From an uncultured Clostridia bacterium (lineage in GTDB: Bacteria > Bacillota > Clostridia > Christensenellales > UBA1242): DNA of 64,000 nucleotides. Under the pieces are notes generated by a model that ran no database searches, was not told where the DNA came from, and worked only from the letters and a program-made list of their open reading frames with translations. Shown here in pieces: positions 36,301 through 45,447 of this stretch; position 1 is the stretch's first letter; each line of letters begins with the position of its first letter. The translations under genes and the position numbers were made by a program. The DNA lies in contig CAKVHV010000004.1 in assembly GCA_934754475.1 (NCBI GenBank), positions 1 to 64,000 of the forward strand, in the 5' to 3' direction.

Positions 36301-37160
36301 GCTAAACTAAGTTTTGGTTTTGCAAGTTGTTTGTATAGTTCAAAAATACCTTGAGCGGTTATAACTGTTCCATTTCTATCTTCGCCATGAACATTTAGAT
36401 AATTATCTAGGAAACTTTGGATTTGTTCATTTGGGATTTTGAAAGGTTGAACTTGACCATTTTGGTCGTAATATTCAAGACCATTATTATTTTCTTGACT
36501 CGAAATTACCCATTGGTCGGTCGATTCGTCAAATTCAAGAGTTGTTCCGCAGAATTTAAGCGCTCTAACAACTTCCAAATCCATTTGACGTTCACTTTTT
36601 TGGTTGATTTGCAAATCGTCTTGTGAAATTAATTTTGCATAAGCATCAAGTCCAAAAGAGTGCGCTTCATTAGCACCAAGAATGGATTTATCCATACTCT
36701 TTAGGCTCTTTGTAATTGCTTCAAAGGCTTTGAGATATTCTTCGTGAACAGTCGCCATGGCTGGATTACTTAGTTTGTAAGCTTGCGACTCGTATCTTTT
36801 GACAATAGCAGTTGCACGGCTCAAAAAGTTAAGGACTTTTTTGAGTTCCTTTGGACTATAATTCTTGTAACTATCTTCTTTTAAAAACTCAACGTCTTTT
36901 AGTCCAGAAAATTGAGCCATATCCTTGGTTCTATCCACAAAGCTACTTATTGCACCGCCTACTTTGGCAAGAAGTTCGACTTTGTTGTTTGACCAAGTTG
37001 ACAATCTATCATATTTAGTGTCTTTTCTGATTTTTTGTCCCAAAGTCGATTCCTTTTCACCCAAGTAAAAAGTATCTACTCTATCATAAGTATGCTTTGA
37101 ATACTTCACCAATTTTTTGAGAAGTTTTTGAGAGTCTAACTCTAATTTTTCTTTTGCCAT
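33369..37160 (-). CDS. Giant secretion-locus protein A with acidic repeats, function unknown
   Basis: Protein of 1263 aa, no signal peptide or membrane helix. N-terminal basic helical part (1-180), then a domain at about 193-320 shared with the 1760-aa neighbour (for example LEVVRALKFCG, NNNGLEYY, FLDNYLN, SSEWKAFE), long helical middle, then a Ser/Glu/Asp/Thr/Lys low-complexity stretch (about 900-1010) that ends in a compact C-terminal helical domain (about 1025-1190) and an acidic tail. The gene follows the 1760-aa gene after 41 bases. Position among VirB4, VirB6 and VirD4 genes suggests a substrate, adaptor or cytoplasmic scaffold of the secretion machine. I do not recognise either protein. 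Confidence 0.75.
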   Translation of the reverse strand: MAKEKLELDSQKLLKKLVKYSKHTYDRVDTFYLGEKESTLGQKIRKDTKYDRLSTWSNNKVELLAKVGGAISSFVDRTKDMAQFSGLKDVEFLKEDSYKNYSPKELKKVLNFLSRATAIVKRYESQAYKLSNPAMATVHEEYLKAFEAITKSLKSMDKSILGANEAHSFGLDAYAKLISQDDLQINQKSERQMDLEVVRALKFCGTTLEFDESTDQWVISSQENNNGLEYYDQNGQVQPFKIPNEQIQSFLDNYLNVHGEDRNGTVITAQGIFELYKQLAKPKLSLADRFRYRKEMSDINASIEKADLIYNMDSSEWKAFELTENSKVRTDATKLALASLFRDRLSEQAQDIIENALGDEFGSNRYLKGLTLKRLEDLTEVAYAHNLESATQFEGYSEITDVLREYDQQLDRFRDMGVSTLNPEQSRLYSELLRAKAEVQLVSSFQKTAIEKILESTPDLSREDVAKSIGTLLKNFGNCEFLNVKMNPTTGVYQLELGENHIVEGAYTKFIYPALEEFFKNGTFAEVVNSVNAEYLGMTPSKGKRQSQTEEILKSASELEDYDILNILAQDENNQDIIEAIEKYNIYRRFERIYTSSEDNVYKRLEKKLRDRFPDKSMADIVGLYNRAIDNDGLIGLTDEVRRELPEIKGLISGAISDPNFDIDIFVDACDGFKNRDVYKANHDRALDYAMAVNDGVNKSLTDGNVNIETLSDEELFNLVNKVGRNTDKTNNTYTNKAKTETEASRHTKLQKQLEADSRYNALKNMDENKLTPEQRQFIENYEREKASGISGQEKNGNPTAQEKDDEEEQNDDAKKYTWRKYGQKNAAFDTAGWIKKFKPYCGKTTEKIIDDWLKMIENTMIREDKVTDQFGFTADDRARLRAKNGSDAPKTPGTDGKDSQDKGADDQSNLDTNDDKTSPETDPANPSDEKSDNSGETADTEKTDDEKTAGDEESKNPDEEKSESDSEDGKTEETHVNDEEKARGEEDKTANTETPSNFLRIADKTFDTYKLLGAGIGLLLGSNSTNLTNLDETARKQLGDVVEVFNYITDKQIDMDKDGVKYGVAVTLEKAYEAYKREISKAIEEKVANTGMPYNGALKYQQVIAHCPNSGPFEGRKQEVATVLKDMSTYALGTIISITTEWSNGCQIGNLITDDMMKSLNDCENASEVQALIANDARFTSMIGKITQLCVQFSKKYGPTFDQLDANAELLSPDNVTTCEESEKIEDETSKETVETDNLSQEEKKKLEEQRKNFEADNEMGS

Positions 37161-37201
37161 TATTATGACCGCCTTAAATTAATTTTTGTGCATTTTTTAA
37201 A

Positions 37202-40200
37202 CTATTGCATATTTTCCAATTTTATTCTATTAAAGTATTGTTCAAAAGCCTTTTGACAAGACGAAACACCTTCACGATAGAATACGTCACGATTAAGAGC
37301 TTTTTGCATATCTGTTGGAGTCTTGAGTCTATTGACTGTTTCGACTACTGTTGAAATATTGTCTCCAATTTTGAAGATATTTCCGTTGTTACTTAGGTTA
37401 ATTGAAGAGAACTTGGCAATAAGGTTTATGCCCAATTCTTCGGAGTTAAGTATATTTGCTACTTCTTCCAAATTCTTAACAATTTCTGCAAATTCTTCGG
37501 TTGCTTCGAGTTCCTTGACAACATAAGCAAATGGACCTAGTTCGTGTTCTTTGTCTATAATAAATCTAAACAAATATTGTTCGACAAAGCCCTTGATATT
37601 ACATCTAATTGTTTGATTGTTAGGAAGTGCAATTTCCAAGTCTTTTTCTTCGCTATCTATGCTTGGCAAAGTTCCACAAAGACCCAAAATTTGTCTTAGT
37701 TTGTCTACTGTGTCTTGCAAAGAAATATATTTATCGTCCTTGACTGCTTTTTCAAAGCCATCATAAATACCCTTGAAAATTACGTCTATGTTTTTGATTT
37801 TGATACGTTCTTTTTGTTCTTCTTCTTGAGTTTCATCGTCTTGTTTTTGTTTTTCTTCCATAGTTACGACTTTTTCGGTGTTGAGTTCAAAGTACTCAGC
37901 CATTTCAAGTTCGTAACCATTTATGTATTCTTTGTCTCTTATTTGAGCAAGCAAGGTTGTTCTTAATTCCTTTTTCTTGTCGGCAAAGAACTCTTCGAGT
38001 TCAGGGCAAACAATTCGTTTGTCTTCGCCATACTTTTCAAACAAGTCGTTTAGAGCAAAGTACATAAATAATCTTTCGTAGTGTTCGATTTCTTCGATTG
38101 AACTATAAATTTCTGGATGTGGATTAACCAAGTCTTCACTCATTGTATTAAAGCCACTTTCCAAAGTTTCAATAGTTTCCTTCTTTTCGTCAGTAGTTTT
38201 TCTATCAAAACTATTTGATTCCATAAGCATACGATTGATATAAAGCATTCGATTGAAATATAGCGATGCGTCGTCATTAATTGCATCAATAAAGTCGATA
38301 TATCTTTCGCATCTTGACATCATAACATTACGAATAACCGAAGTGATTTCAAGTCTAACGTCTTCGCTCAAATCACTAAAGTATGAATTAATCTTACTTA
38401 AACTCAAAATATCTTTTTCATAAAAATCTTCTTTGAGATGAGTTTTGTCTTTTTCAAGAGCATACTTTCTTCCAAAGGCAAGTAGTAATGCAAAATCAAG
38501 AAGTCTTGTTTTGTCTAGTACAAAGCCCGGACGAACGTACCATTTGTCGTCGTCGTAGTTGTAATTTGCTTCGTTTTCGTCACGTTTTTCTTTTTCCTTG
38601 CTAGCAAACTTAACCAAAGGAACTATTGGAGTTTTGGTTTCTTCGTACAAAACTGTTGCTTTGACGTCAATTTTTTCTCTTAATGCGTCAACCAAGTTTT
38701 CCATAAACTTGACACCCGAAGCCAAATAATATGGTTTGAGTTTTAGTAGCAACTTGTTGTAACCCCCATTGAATTTGTAGAGTACTCCAAATAGATTTGT
38801 TACATCACTCTTCAAATCCATATCTTCGTTTCGAGTTGTAACGATGTCGTTTTGCTCGTAAGATAGAACTTTGTTAAACTTGATATTTGTATCGGCATTT
38901 TCTTTTTGTTTAAAGTATATGCTACGTGGATAAGTACCAAGTCCACTATCCTTGTTATCTTCGTTTTGAATGATGACATTTTGACCTTTGATAGAAAAAC
39001 TCAAATAGTCAAGTAGTCTGCTTTGGATTTGTTCTTTGTCAATCTTAACTGTTGGAATTTCGTTGTTTTCGATACGAGTAATAAGCGAACTTACATAAGT
39101 TTGTTTCATCTTGCTGGAATATTCTTCGTAAGTGCGTCTAACGTTTGCATCAGCCGAAATTGTCTTGACAAGGGTTGCAATCAACTCACAACTCTTGATA
39201 ACACCAGACTTAATTTTTTCTGGAACATATGATTCCAAATCGCCTTGGAATTTGTGTTCTATCAAATCTTTGAGTAAATCAAAATTAACCGAACTTATCA
39301 AATCGTTATAGTCACTAATTACAATATCAAGCATATTTTGTGGAACATACTTGGTCAAGAATTTTCTTAAATCAGATTTGTAATCAAACACAGCCAAATT
39401 GCTATCAAGAGTGCTAAGACCAGATTTTGCCATAGCATTTTTGACATAACGAATGTGCATATCGGATATGATTTGTTCTGGGGTTTGGATTTGTGCTTTT
39501 TTGGTCTCCAAATATGAGTACAAGATATTGTTGTTTGTGAGCAACAAGAATTTGTATCTATCATAAGTTGCATAGTCTTCCAAGTAATTTCCGTATGTGG
39601 TTACACCTTTGTTTTCAAATCCAACAACAAACGGAATAACACAAGGCTCAATTCCTTCGCTGAATGTATCAAAAGCCTGATAGTCTCTATTATACATTGG
39701 AACATTTGGAACTTGCATACTAGGCATCATGTAGCCCATTGGAGCAATTCCAACAACTCCGGTTGGAGCGCCCATGCCTACAACTCCCGGCATAGCACCA
39801 ACTACACCACCAACTTGATTGCCACCAATAGGAGCAGTTTGATTAAATTGAGAGCCACCATTTGAATTAGAACCGCTAGGTGCTGTAGCCCCTGCATTGC
39901 CATTAGCATTTGTATTTGAATTTGTTGGAGTAACACCGCCATTTGAAGCACCCGCACCAGAAATATTGTTTTGACCAAAATTGCTTGGGGCTTTTTTGGC
40001 ATAAGTCTCTCTAGTTGGAAGTTCGTCGTTGTTTCCAAGAATAATAGGAGATGCACCACCAACTGTTCCAATACTTCTAGCAAAAGTTGGTGATTTTGCA
40101 AACTCAGTGCTTTCGCCTAGGTTATTTAGTACTCCCACACCACCTGCATTGCCGACAATACTGCCATAAGCATTGATATAAGCATTTGCGGATTTGATTC

Positions 40201-42484
40201 TTTCTTCCTTTTGAGACTTTTTGAGTGCTTCACGGATTTTGTTTTCTTCCAAAATCTTTTGATGACTTTCGTCACTAATCCTTGCGGCCGTGGACTCAAT
40301 TGTCTTGTCGACTTGCGAAAGTTTCTCTTCACGTCTAACAGGTTTCTCGTTTGGTTTTTGATAGTAATACATAACTTTGCCTTTGTCGAAAGCAAAATTA
40401 ATGTCTGGAACTTCGGACAAAGTTTCTTTCAAAATACTAAGTTTTTCGTCAATAGAAACTTTTGAATTTGACATACTTGCCTTATCATAAGCATCGTTAA
40501 GTTTGGATTTGACAAGTTCTTTTTGAGATTTTGCATATAGAAGCAAAATTCTAAAGTTATTTTTTGATTTAATCAAGTCTTCTTTGGATTCACGATACTC
40601 GATATTTCCAATCTTTTGAGTAATGTCGTCAATCTGTGCTTGATAATAAGCGATTTGCTGATTGCTGTCTTTGGCTTTGTCATAAGACAACTTTTCTATC
40701 AAATCTTCGTATTGTTTCTTTTTTGTTATATATTCATTTTGGTCGTCTTGTTGAAGAAGGAATATTTTTTCCTTACGCAAATAATCAACAGTATAATTGT
40801 CGATTATGTCTTGAACAAACGCACGCATATCTTGAATCGAAGAATGTAATACATTTATAATACGGAATGCGTTGTCTTCGATTCTCTCTACTCTAAGCCT
40901 GTTTACTTTGATTTCGTCCAAATCAATATCTAAGCCAAAATCTCTAGAAATATCCCCAATTCTATAATCACTTATGTTTAGTTGGTCAGGAGACAAAATG
41001 TCGCCTTCATTTAAGAACTCTTCCATCATATCGCCAATAACAAGTCTCTTGGCTTGTTGTTTGATATGAACTCTATTTGAACCTTCGTCACGTTTGTCTT
41101 TGTTGGAGTAGTATTCGGCTTCAAAAATCTTTTGGAAGTTCTTCCACTCTTCGGCATTACGACTATACTTTCTTATCGCATCCTTAAAGTATGCCTTGGC
41201 ATTACGATTGTTGTTCATTGTTCCAAACAAATCGCTAAGTTCGGTTGCACTACGTGAGTTGATTCCCAAACTCTTTTCGGCTTCGTTGATGTAAGCAATA
41301 AACACTTGTCCCGGAGTTATGTACTTACGAGTTTCAATTGGCTGATTTAGGAAAGTATCAAGGAATTTGTTACAAGCCTTTTTGCTTAGAGCAAATGCTT
41401 TTTCTTGTTTGCCGATATAATACTTAATTCCGTTTCCGTTATTTGTGTTTTTGACAATATAAATTCCAAGTTCGTCTTTGTCAACACTAACACCCACATA
41501 ACTAAGTGCAGCAACTATATCAAAATCTTGTTGTTCTTTGTTTTTCTTAATCTCGCTTTCGATGTTTTTCTCAGTTGGGACATCTTCGTAGCCTTCGAGA
41601 CAAACGTCATCAAAAATTGTTGTAGCGGTCTTAATATTGACGGTGTCGACTACTTTTTGTTTGTTCAAAATTGGCAAGTACTTTCCAAGAACGATATTAT
41701 AAACAGCGACTTTTTCGATTTCGTCGTTGACCATTTCAACTGGCGCACGATTTTCCTTGAGTGCATCAATTTTTCTTAAAACTTTGTAACGATAGTTAAG
41801 AATACGCACTATATTTCCAAGCATCTTGGCCGAAATATCTTCAATGTCATTTATTTGGTCGGGAAGGTCGATGTATTCACTCTCGTCAACATAGTCCGGC
41901 ATGTCTTCGTCCGATTCAAATTCGCTACCTGCCAAGTTTTCGTCTTCCTTAGCATCAGGTTCGTCGTTTGAATTTTTGTCAGTTACATCTGAACTTTCAG
42001 CATCGGCACTCTCCAAATCTTCCTTGGAAGTTTCGTCTGTGTCGGTGTCATTTTCGTCAGTATTTGGCTCGTCTGTGTTGGAGTCGTTTTCGTCTTTGTC
42101 AGCACTTGACTCTTGAGAATCGGCTTGTTTATCCTTATTAGAGTCCAAAGACTCTTCGTCAGACTTCTTGCCAGTCTTTTCGATGTCTTCCATAACTCCG
42201 TCAACCGCTTTTAGTAGGTTATCCAAAACATCGTAATCGGAATCCTGATTAAGACTATCTAATTTAATATTTGCTAGATATGTATTAATGATTTTGAGTA
42301 GAGTTAATTTGTCTTTTGGCCACGAAAACAAAGGGGTATCGAGTTTGAGACTGGCTATAATTCCCCTTTTGTACTTGAGTGTGGCTTTGGTATCATTAAG
42401 ATAATCAAAGTAATTCTTTAGTTTTTTGTTTCCATTTTTCTTCAATATTGTCACTTTGCACCCCACAAAATTTGTAAGACTCAT
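37202..42484 (-). CDS. Giant secretion-locus protein B, paralogue of protein A, function unknown
   Basis: Protein of 1760 aa without signal peptide or clear membrane segment. Layout: small basic N-terminal domain (1-105); acidic Asp/Ser/Glu low-complexity segment (about 108-205); helical part; domain at about 320-455 homologous to residues 193-320 of the 1263-aa protein (FDIVAALSYVG, NGNGIKYY, FLDTFLN, AEEWKNFQ); coiled coil (about 560-740); Gly/Asn/Pro/Met-rich linker (about 800-920, with GGVVGAMPGVVGMG); and a long helical C-terminal half. It has its own promoter; the start codon has no clear ribosome binding site, so the exact start is uncertain. The reading frame is uninterrupted over 5.3 kb. 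Confidence 0.75.
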   Translation of the reverse strand: MSLTNFVGCKVTILKKNGNKKLKNYFDYLNDTKATLKYKRGIIASLKLDTPLFSWPKDKLTLLKIINTYLANIKLDSLNQDSDYDVLDNLLKAVDGVMEDIEKTGKKSDEESLDSNKDKQADSQESSADKDENDSNTDEPNTDENDTDTDETSKEDLESADAESSDVTDKNSNDEPDAKEDENLAGSEFESDEDMPDYVDESEYIDLPDQINDIEDISAKMLGNIVRILNYRYKVLRKIDALKENRAPVEMVNDEIEKVAVYNIVLGKYLPILNKQKVVDTVNIKTATTIFDDVCLEGYEDVPTEKNIESEIKKNKEQQDFDIVAALSYVGVSVDKDELGIYIVKNTNNGNGIKYYIGKQEKAFALSKKACNKFLDTFLNQPIETRKYITPGQVFIAYINEAEKSLGINSRSATELSDLFGTMNNNRNAKAYFKDAIRKYSRNAEEWKNFQKIFEAEYYSNKDKRDEGSNRVHIKQQAKRLVIGDMMEEFLNEGDILSPDQLNISDYRIGDISRDFGLDIDLDEIKVNRLRVERIEDNAFRIINVLHSSIQDMRAFVQDIIDNYTVDYLRKEKIFLLQQDDQNEYITKKKQYEDLIEKLSYDKAKDSNQQIAYYQAQIDDITQKIGNIEYRESKEDLIKSKNNFRILLLYAKSQKELVKSKLNDAYDKASMSNSKVSIDEKLSILKETLSEVPDINFAFDKGKVMYYYQKPNEKPVRREEKLSQVDKTIESTAARISDESHQKILEENKIREALKKSQKEERIKSANAYINAYGSIVGNAGGVGVLNNLGESTEFAKSPTFARSIGTVGGASPIILGNNDELPTRETYAKKAPSNFGQNNISGAGASNGGVTPTNSNTNANGNAGATAPSGSNSNGGSQFNQTAPIGGNQVGGVVGAMPGVVGMGAPTGVVGIAPMGYMMPSMQVPNVPMYNRDYQAFDTFSEGIEPCVIPFVVGFENKGVTTYGNYLEDYATYDRYKFLLLTNNNILYSYLETKKAQIQTPEQIISDMHIRYVKNAMAKSGLSTLDSNLAVFDYKSDLRKFLTKYVPQNMLDIVISDYNDLISSVNFDLLKDLIEHKFQGDLESYVPEKIKSGVIKSCELIATLVKTISADANVRRTYEEYSSKMKQTYVSSLITRIENNEIPTVKIDKEQIQSRLLDYLSFSIKGQNVIIQNEDNKDSGLGTYPRSIYFKQKENADTNIKFNKVLSYEQNDIVTTRNEDMDLKSDVTNLFGVLYKFNGGYNKLLLKLKPYYLASGVKFMENLVDALREKIDVKATVLYEETKTPIVPLVKFASKEKEKRDENEANYNYDDDKWYVRPGFVLDKTRLLDFALLLAFGRKYALEKDKTHLKEDFYEKDILSLSKINSYFSDLSEDVRLEITSVIRNVMMSRCERYIDFIDAINDDASLYFNRMLYINRMLMESNSFDRKTTDEKKETIETLESGFNTMSEDLVNPHPEIYSSIEEIEHYERLFMYFALNDLFEKYGEDKRIVCPELEEFFADKKKELRTTLLAQIRDKEYINGYELEMAEYFELNTEKVVTMEEKQKQDDETQEEEQKERIKIKNIDVIFKGIYDGFEKAVKDDKYISLQDTVDKLRQILGLCGTLPSIDSEEKDLEIALPNNQTIRCNIKGFVEQYLFRFIIDKEHELGPFAYVVKELEATEEFAEIVKNLEEVANILNSEELGINLIAKFSSINLSNNGNIFKIGDNISTVVETVNRLKTPTDMQKALNRDVFYREGVSSCQKAFEQYFNRIKLENMQ

Positions 42485-42544
42485 GTGTGCGTTAGTCTTA
42501 AGAAATACTACTTTCCCAGCATACTAACATACTTATACATGTTT

Positions 42545-42573
42545 AGTTTACCACACTTGAGTTGTTTTTACAA
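42545..42573 (-). promoter_or_regulatory. Promoter of the giant-protein unit
   Basis: TTGTAA (42573-42568), 17-base spacer, TAAACT (42550-42545) on the minus strand. The -10 matches the one in both pilin promoters. Confidence 0.6.
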
Positions 42574-42603
42574 ATTTTTTAATATATAAATATATTAAAA
42601 TAC

Positions 42604-42671
42604 AAAAAAACCAACGATATTTTTAGGTCAAAACCCCCAAAGGAATTGGTTGTTTTTGAAATCGTTGGTTT
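42604..42671 (-). terminator. Terminator after virB4
   Basis: AAACCAACGAT pairs with ATCGTTGGTTT (11 bp) around a 42-base loop and the minus-strand copy ends in a T-run. Confidence 0.75.
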
Positions 42672-42677
42672 GATTAA

Positions 42678-45362
42678 TTAAATATTTGAGTTGAGTGCTG
42701 TCAGATAATTTGGATTATTAAACAAGTCTTTGGTTACATTCAACGCTTCGATTTGAACGGTTGTTCTGTTCATAGGTCCAGTAATTAAGAAACACTGACC
42801 ACGACGAGCGGTAACTATGGAGTTCTGCTCTTCGGTGTTGATACCACCGGCATTACGATAAAGTGTAATCAAGTCATTAATATCGGCTGGTGCCAAGGAC
42901 ATGATAATTGAGTACTGACAAGCATTAATAACTGCTGTACTTTGTTGGGCAATTTCTTCGGAGCCTACAAAGTCTTTGATATTCTGTGTAATGATAATTT
43001 GCATACCATTATATTTACGAATACGTTTAGCCATTTGCGCCATAAAGTCTAGCGCTATAGGGAATTTTTTGTTAATGAATACGTGTGCTTCATCAACCGC
43101 AACTATAATTCTTCGGTGGTCTTCTTCGAGTTCTTGGTCGGCAAAGTACTTCAAGTTAAAGTCACGGTTTTTGATAATTTCACTATCCAAATATTTAAAT
43201 ACCAAAAGCATCTGCGCATTGGCAATAATATCGTTACGGTTAGATATAAGTGAACGGAACGAGAAACAACAGAAATTTTCGTTGGTCTTAATGGATGTAT
43301 AACCATTCCATAGGTTGGAGTTACGTCCACCTGTTCCGAATTTCTCAATAAACATACGTACTGTTTGTAGGTTTTTGAGATGGTATTCATTGGTTTCAGT
43401 TTCTAGTTTACTGTCAACAAGTGCTAACATATCGTCAAAAATTGGGAAGTCGGATGCTTGAAGGTCGGCGATATTAACACCAGAGTCAATACCCTTTGAC
43501 CTATAAAGTTCGGCAGTAAGTGAGTTAAGCATTTCAAACGCATCGGTATTAATTCCCGGCAAAATCAGTCTATAAAATTGCTCCATAAACTGCAAGTGTT
43601 CAGCAAAGTCATCAGATGCTTGACCTTCTTCGGATTCAAGTGTTGCATAGATGTGGAATGGATTGAATATACCATTTGTCGAGTTACCAACGTCTATTAT
43701 CTTTCCACCTAGATTGTGACAAAGTATTTCGTACTCGTTTTCTGGGTCAAGAATAAATATACGTGTATTATCCGCTGCAAAGTTTGTAAGCAAGGTCTTG
43801 GTACAATAAGATTTACCCGAACCAGACTTACCTATAATCATCATGTTTGAATTAACTCTTTCGTTGTTACGTGCAAAGAAGTTTGCAAATACTGGATATT
43901 GGTTGTAACCTATATAAATTCCCCTTTCGTCGTGCAATGTAGTTGAGATAAATGGGAAACATGCAGCAAGCGAACTGGTTTGGATTCCACGTCCATATTG
44001 TTTGGAAAGTTTGTCCAAACGAGAAATATTACTAGATATAAATCCGTCGACTTGTCTTGCAAAGTTTTCGGCATACTTAAAGCCATTTTGTCTTAGTATC
44101 GCTCTAACTTCCTTTTTAACAGATTCTTTGGCTACAATGTGAACGGTCGTATTAAACAATTGTTCATTTGCACCCTTGATACCTTTGAGCAATTCTTTGA
44201 GTGTATCTACGTGGTTTTGCACTTCGATTTTCATAGATGCTCTTAGGTCTTTTTGTAATCTATTTTCCATTTCCATAAGAGACTTATCTAGGTCTTTTTC
44301 GGCTTTGTATCTATCAATTGGGCTAATATTAACCACAACTCTACTTTCATCCAAAGCAAATATTGGATATGCCCAAGCATTAGGCACTTCAATAGGATAA
44401 TCTGTTACACTAAATATTCTAAAAGTTTCACCGTCAATCTTGGTGGTTTTAAGACCAAATTTAACTTCGTCTGGGTATACCCAGCTTGGTTTTTCCTTGA
44501 TAGGTATAAGTTCAATTTCCCTTTCGTCAAAGTCTGTACAAAAGGTAGATTTCATAAATACATACAAGTCATCACCAGTAATAATGTTTGTATAAATTGG
44601 TGCAACCGAACTTTCCAAAGTTGCAACTATACCATTAATAGTATTATTAAGTGCATCTCTATCTGTATCATATACGACAATATAATAGTGGTCTTTGATA
44701 ATCTTTTCGGTGTGGTTCATGTAGTTGATTGCCTGCAATCTCTCTTCGAATACCGGCGCACGACTATCAAGCTCTTCCTTGGAATAAAGTCCCCTATCTG
44801 CCATGTCTTGCAAGGTATTATAACGATAGTCTTCGTAACTTGCCATGTTGTCAAGTAGCATAGGTTTTTTGGTCTTGACAATTGACATTTGTTGGGTTAG
44901 ATTTAGACGTTGTATTGCTTGCGAAAAGCAATTAATAACCATGTTTTGTCTATCTTCGGCGAGCAAGCCAAACGACATAGGAAATATCTCAACAACCATT
45001 CCATAATAATCACCAAATTTAAGAAATTTATCGGTGTTCAAATCGTCAAATGGCATGATGTTTTTGATGTTTGTATTGCCTTTGTCTTTCTTGCTATACT
45101 TTTTGTGGTATGCCAAGTATCTAAAACTTAGAACCAAGGCAAAATACAACCTAATTCCGTCACCCATTTCAAAGAATAGCATTATCCACAATGCCAAAAA
45201 GAATACTGCCAAATATATATTGTATACAAGTTTGTCAAAAATGTTTGTGGTCACAAGTGCAACAGCAATTCCCGCACCCACAAGCATTAGCAGTACATCA
45301 AATATTGTAAAATTTCTAAAAACCGTAGTTTTTACTTTGGTTTTTCTTGGAATAAATCTCAT
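42678..45362 (-). CDS. VirB4/TraE-type secretion ATPase with fused VirB3/PrgI-like N-terminus
   Basis: Protein of 894 aa. Two transmembrane helices near residues 20-65 (FDVLLMLVGAGIAVALVTTN and a following one) are a VirB3/PrgI-like membrane domain, followed by the VirB4 N-terminal region and an ATPase domain with Walker A GKSGSGKS (about 509), Walker B IIVAVDEAHVFI (about 754) and the ITQNIKDF motif. VirB4 powers pilus and substrate handling in type IV secretion systems, and VirB3-VirB4 fusions are known. Start follows GGAG. Terminators on both sides and a palindrome upstream indicate separate expression. Confidence 0.92.
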   Translation of the reverse strand: MRFIPRKTKVKTTVFRNFTIFDVLLMLVGAGIAVALVTTNIFDKLVYNIYLAVFFLALWIMLFFEMGDGIRLYFALVLSFRYLAYHKKYSKKDKGNTNIKNIMPFDDLNTDKFLKFGDYYGMVVEIFPMSFGLLAEDRQNMVINCFSQAIQRLNLTQQMSIVKTKKPMLLDNMASYEDYRYNTLQDMADRGLYSKEELDSRAPVFEERLQAINYMNHTEKIIKDHYYIVVYDTDRDALNNTINGIVATLESSVAPIYTNIITGDDLYVFMKSTFCTDFDEREIELIPIKEKPSWVYPDEVKFGLKTTKIDGETFRIFSVTDYPIEVPNAWAYPIFALDESRVVVNISPIDRYKAEKDLDKSLMEMENRLQKDLRASMKIEVQNHVDTLKELLKGIKGANEQLFNTTVHIVAKESVKKEVRAILRQNGFKYAENFARQVDGFISSNISRLDKLSKQYGRGIQTSSLAACFPFISTTLHDERGIYIGYNQYPVFANFFARNNERVNSNMMIIGKSGSGKSYCTKTLLTNFAADNTRIFILDPENEYEILCHNLGGKIIDVGNSTNGIFNPFHIYATLESEEGQASDDFAEHLQFMEQFYRLILPGINTDAFEMLNSLTAELYRSKGIDSGVNIADLQASDFPIFDDMLALVDSKLETETNEYHLKNLQTVRMFIEKFGTGGRNSNLWNGYTSIKTNENFCCFSFRSLISNRNDIIANAQMLLVFKYLDSEIIKNRDFNLKYFADQELEEDHRRIIVAVDEAHVFINKKFPIALDFMAQMAKRIRKYNGMQIIITQNIKDFVGSEEIAQQSTAVINACQYSIIMSLAPADINDLITLYRNAGGINTEEQNSIVTARRGQCFLITGPMNRTTVQIEALNVTKDLFNNPNYLTALNSNI

Positions 45363-45382
45363 TTTTTATTCTCCATTTTTCA

Positions 45383-45400
45383 TATGTGCATATGCACATA
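45383..45400. promoter_or_regulatory. 18-bp perfect palindrome upstream of virB4
   Basis: TATGTGCATATGCACATA is self-complementary over its whole length and lies 21-38 bases before the virB4 ATG. It may be an operator or a transcript hairpin; its role is unknown. Confidence 0.6.
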
Positions 45401-45406
45401 AATTTT

Positions 45407-45440
45407 TATGAATAGTTGGGAAAATCCCAACTATTCATTA
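45407..45440. terminator. Terminator between virB6 and virB4 genes
   Basis: ATGAATAGTTGGGA pairs with TCCCAACTATTCAT (14 bp) with an AAA loop. On the minus strand it is followed by AAAAATTT, so the T-run is weak. Confidence 0.7.
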
Positions 45441-45447
45441 ATTTAAA

